Assembly: GCA_026394095.1 (NCBI GenBank)
Contig: JAPKYY010000226.1
Span: 1 to 7,207, forward strand
Length of the DNA stretch: 7,207 nucleotides
Source of the DNA: Acidobacteriota bacterium
GTDB lineage: Bacteria > Acidobacteriota > Terriglobia > Bryobacterales > Bryobacteraceae
Direction: 5' to 3'
Below the pieces are notes generated by a model that had not been told where the DNA came from, did no database searches, and was given only the letters and a program-made list of their open reading frames with translations. A program made the position numbers and the translations under genes. Positions 6,703 to 7,207 of this stretch are shown piece by piece. Every line of letters begins with the position of its first letter. Positions within the stretch are counted from its first letter, which is position 1.

Positions 6703-7032
6703 ATGAGCGTAAACGATCAATTGCATGGCTCTTTGAATCTGTTGGTTCTCAAAGCATTGGCCCGCCGCGGGAGGTTGCATGGATACGCCATTATGGCCGC
6801 CATCCATGAGGTGACTGAAGACGCCCTGCGTCTGGAGCAGGGCTCGCTTTATCCGGCACTCCACCGGATGGAAGAGGCCGGTTGGATTGAGGGCGACTGG
6901 GTAGAGAGTGAATCGGGGAAGAGGGTGCGCGGCTATGCTGTCACCAAGAAGGGGCGAGCAACGCTGGCTGAGGCGGAGGAGAAATGGAAGCGGGTGAGCC
7001 TGGCTGTAAACCGTGTGCTGGAGGCCATTTGA
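6703..7032 (+). CDS. PadR-family transcriptional regulator
   Basis: PadR regulators are small winged-helix dimers that repress nearby genes, commonly transport or stress genes. The 109 residues match the short PadR subfamily that precedes ADOP permeases in acidobacteria. The winged-helix domain fills residues 5-85: LHGSLNLLVLKAL, HGYAI (26-30), the recognition-helix region LEQGSLYPALHRMEEAGWIE (44-63) and the wing ending KRVRGYAVTKKG (73-84). A short C-terminal helix of about 24 residues provides the dimer contact. The ATG at 6703 gives the standard family N-terminus. The stop TGA is followed after one base by the ATG of the permease gene, so the two are in one transcript and probably translationally coupled. 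It likely controls itself and that transporter-like gene. Confidence 0.95.
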   Translation: MSVNDQLHGSLNLLVLKALARRGRLHGYAIMAAIHEVTEDALRLEQGSLYPALHRMEEAGWIEGDWVESESGKRVRGYAVTKKGRATLAEAEEKWKRVSLAVNRVLEAI

Positions 7033-7033
7033 A

Positions 7034-7207
7034 ATGGGCATATGGAGACGCATCAGAAACTCACTTCAACCTGGAAATCTGGACTCAGAGTTGGAGCAGG
7101 AAGCGGCCTCTCATCTTGAAGAAATGCAGCAGGACGGGTTCCCTGCCACAGCCTTTGGGAATGGTTTGCGGTACCGCGAAGAAAGCCGGGACGTGAAGAC
7201 CGTAGTG
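7034..7207 (+). CDS. ADOP-type (MacB/FtsX-like) permease, N-terminus only
   Basis: Only the first 58 residues are in the window. They show the N-terminal cap typical of acidobacterial duplicated orphan permeases: a basic start (MGIWRRIRNSL), LDSELEQEAASHLEEM (17-32) and a FGNGLRYREESRDV end (41-54), which in family members leads into the first membrane helix. Such proteins are large ABC-type permeases with two MacB/FtsX-like parts that often lack an adjacent ATPase gene; their substrates are mostly unknown. The segment between the helix and FGN is shorter than I expect, because the usual PEEARRxA stretch is missing. GGAGG inside the end of padR, nine bases before the ATG, is a good ribosome-binding site. 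The rest of the gene lies off the right edge, so the call rests on this cap and on the padR neighbour. Confidence 0.75.
   Translation, partial: MGIWRRIRNSLQPGNLDSELEQEAASHLEEMQQDGFPATAFGNGLRYREESRDVKTVV

Overview
The window looks like chromosomal DNA of an acidobacterium, most likely of the Solibacter/Bryobacter side of the phylum. This is inferred from family content, not from a marker gene. The clearest pointer is the right edge, where a short PadR regulator is followed one base later by the start of an ADOP-type (acidobacterial duplicated orphan permease) protein. A Tat-exported Gfo/Idh/MocA oxidoreductase and a small secreted FG-GAP/VCBS-like protein fit the same background. Gene density is very high and no gene-free stretch exceeds about 175 bases. 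I see no tRNA, rRNA, CRISPR array, insertion sequence or phage gene.

Left half (1-4494, all on the minus strand; transcription runs from high to low coordinates). A DedA-family membrane protein (3853-4494) is followed by metK (S-adenosylmethionine synthetase, 2529-3677), which has its own promoter, a structured leader of about 125 nt and an intrinsic terminator. Next comes tig (trigger factor, 1119-2423). Twelve bases after tig begins a Tat-signal Gfo/Idh/MocA oxidoreductase that runs off the left edge. Metabolism (SAM supply) and protein folding therefore sit in adjacent but separate units, and the oxidoreductase is probably co-transcribed with tig.

Middle (4573-6603, strands alternate). 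A 75-residue LysM protein (+) converges on a SirB1-type transglutaminase-like/TPR protein (-), and their stop codons overlap. The SirB1 gene is divergent from a small secreted calcium-motif protein (+), with only 27 bases between the start codons. That protein converges on a small cupin (-) with a 32-base coding overlap. These are compact single-gene units with no obvious shared pathway.

Right edge (6652-7207, + strand). A strong sigma70-type promoter with an imperfect dyad over its -10 drives padR and the permease gene, a probable autoregulated regulator/transporter pair.

The two observations most worth following are both at metK. First, the normally invariant active-site His of the EGHPDK motif is Asn here. 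Second, the leader has an extended hairpin, mutually exclusive pairings and a possible pseudoknot next to the ribosome-binding site, yet lacks the conserved sequence blocks I know for SAM riboswitch classes.
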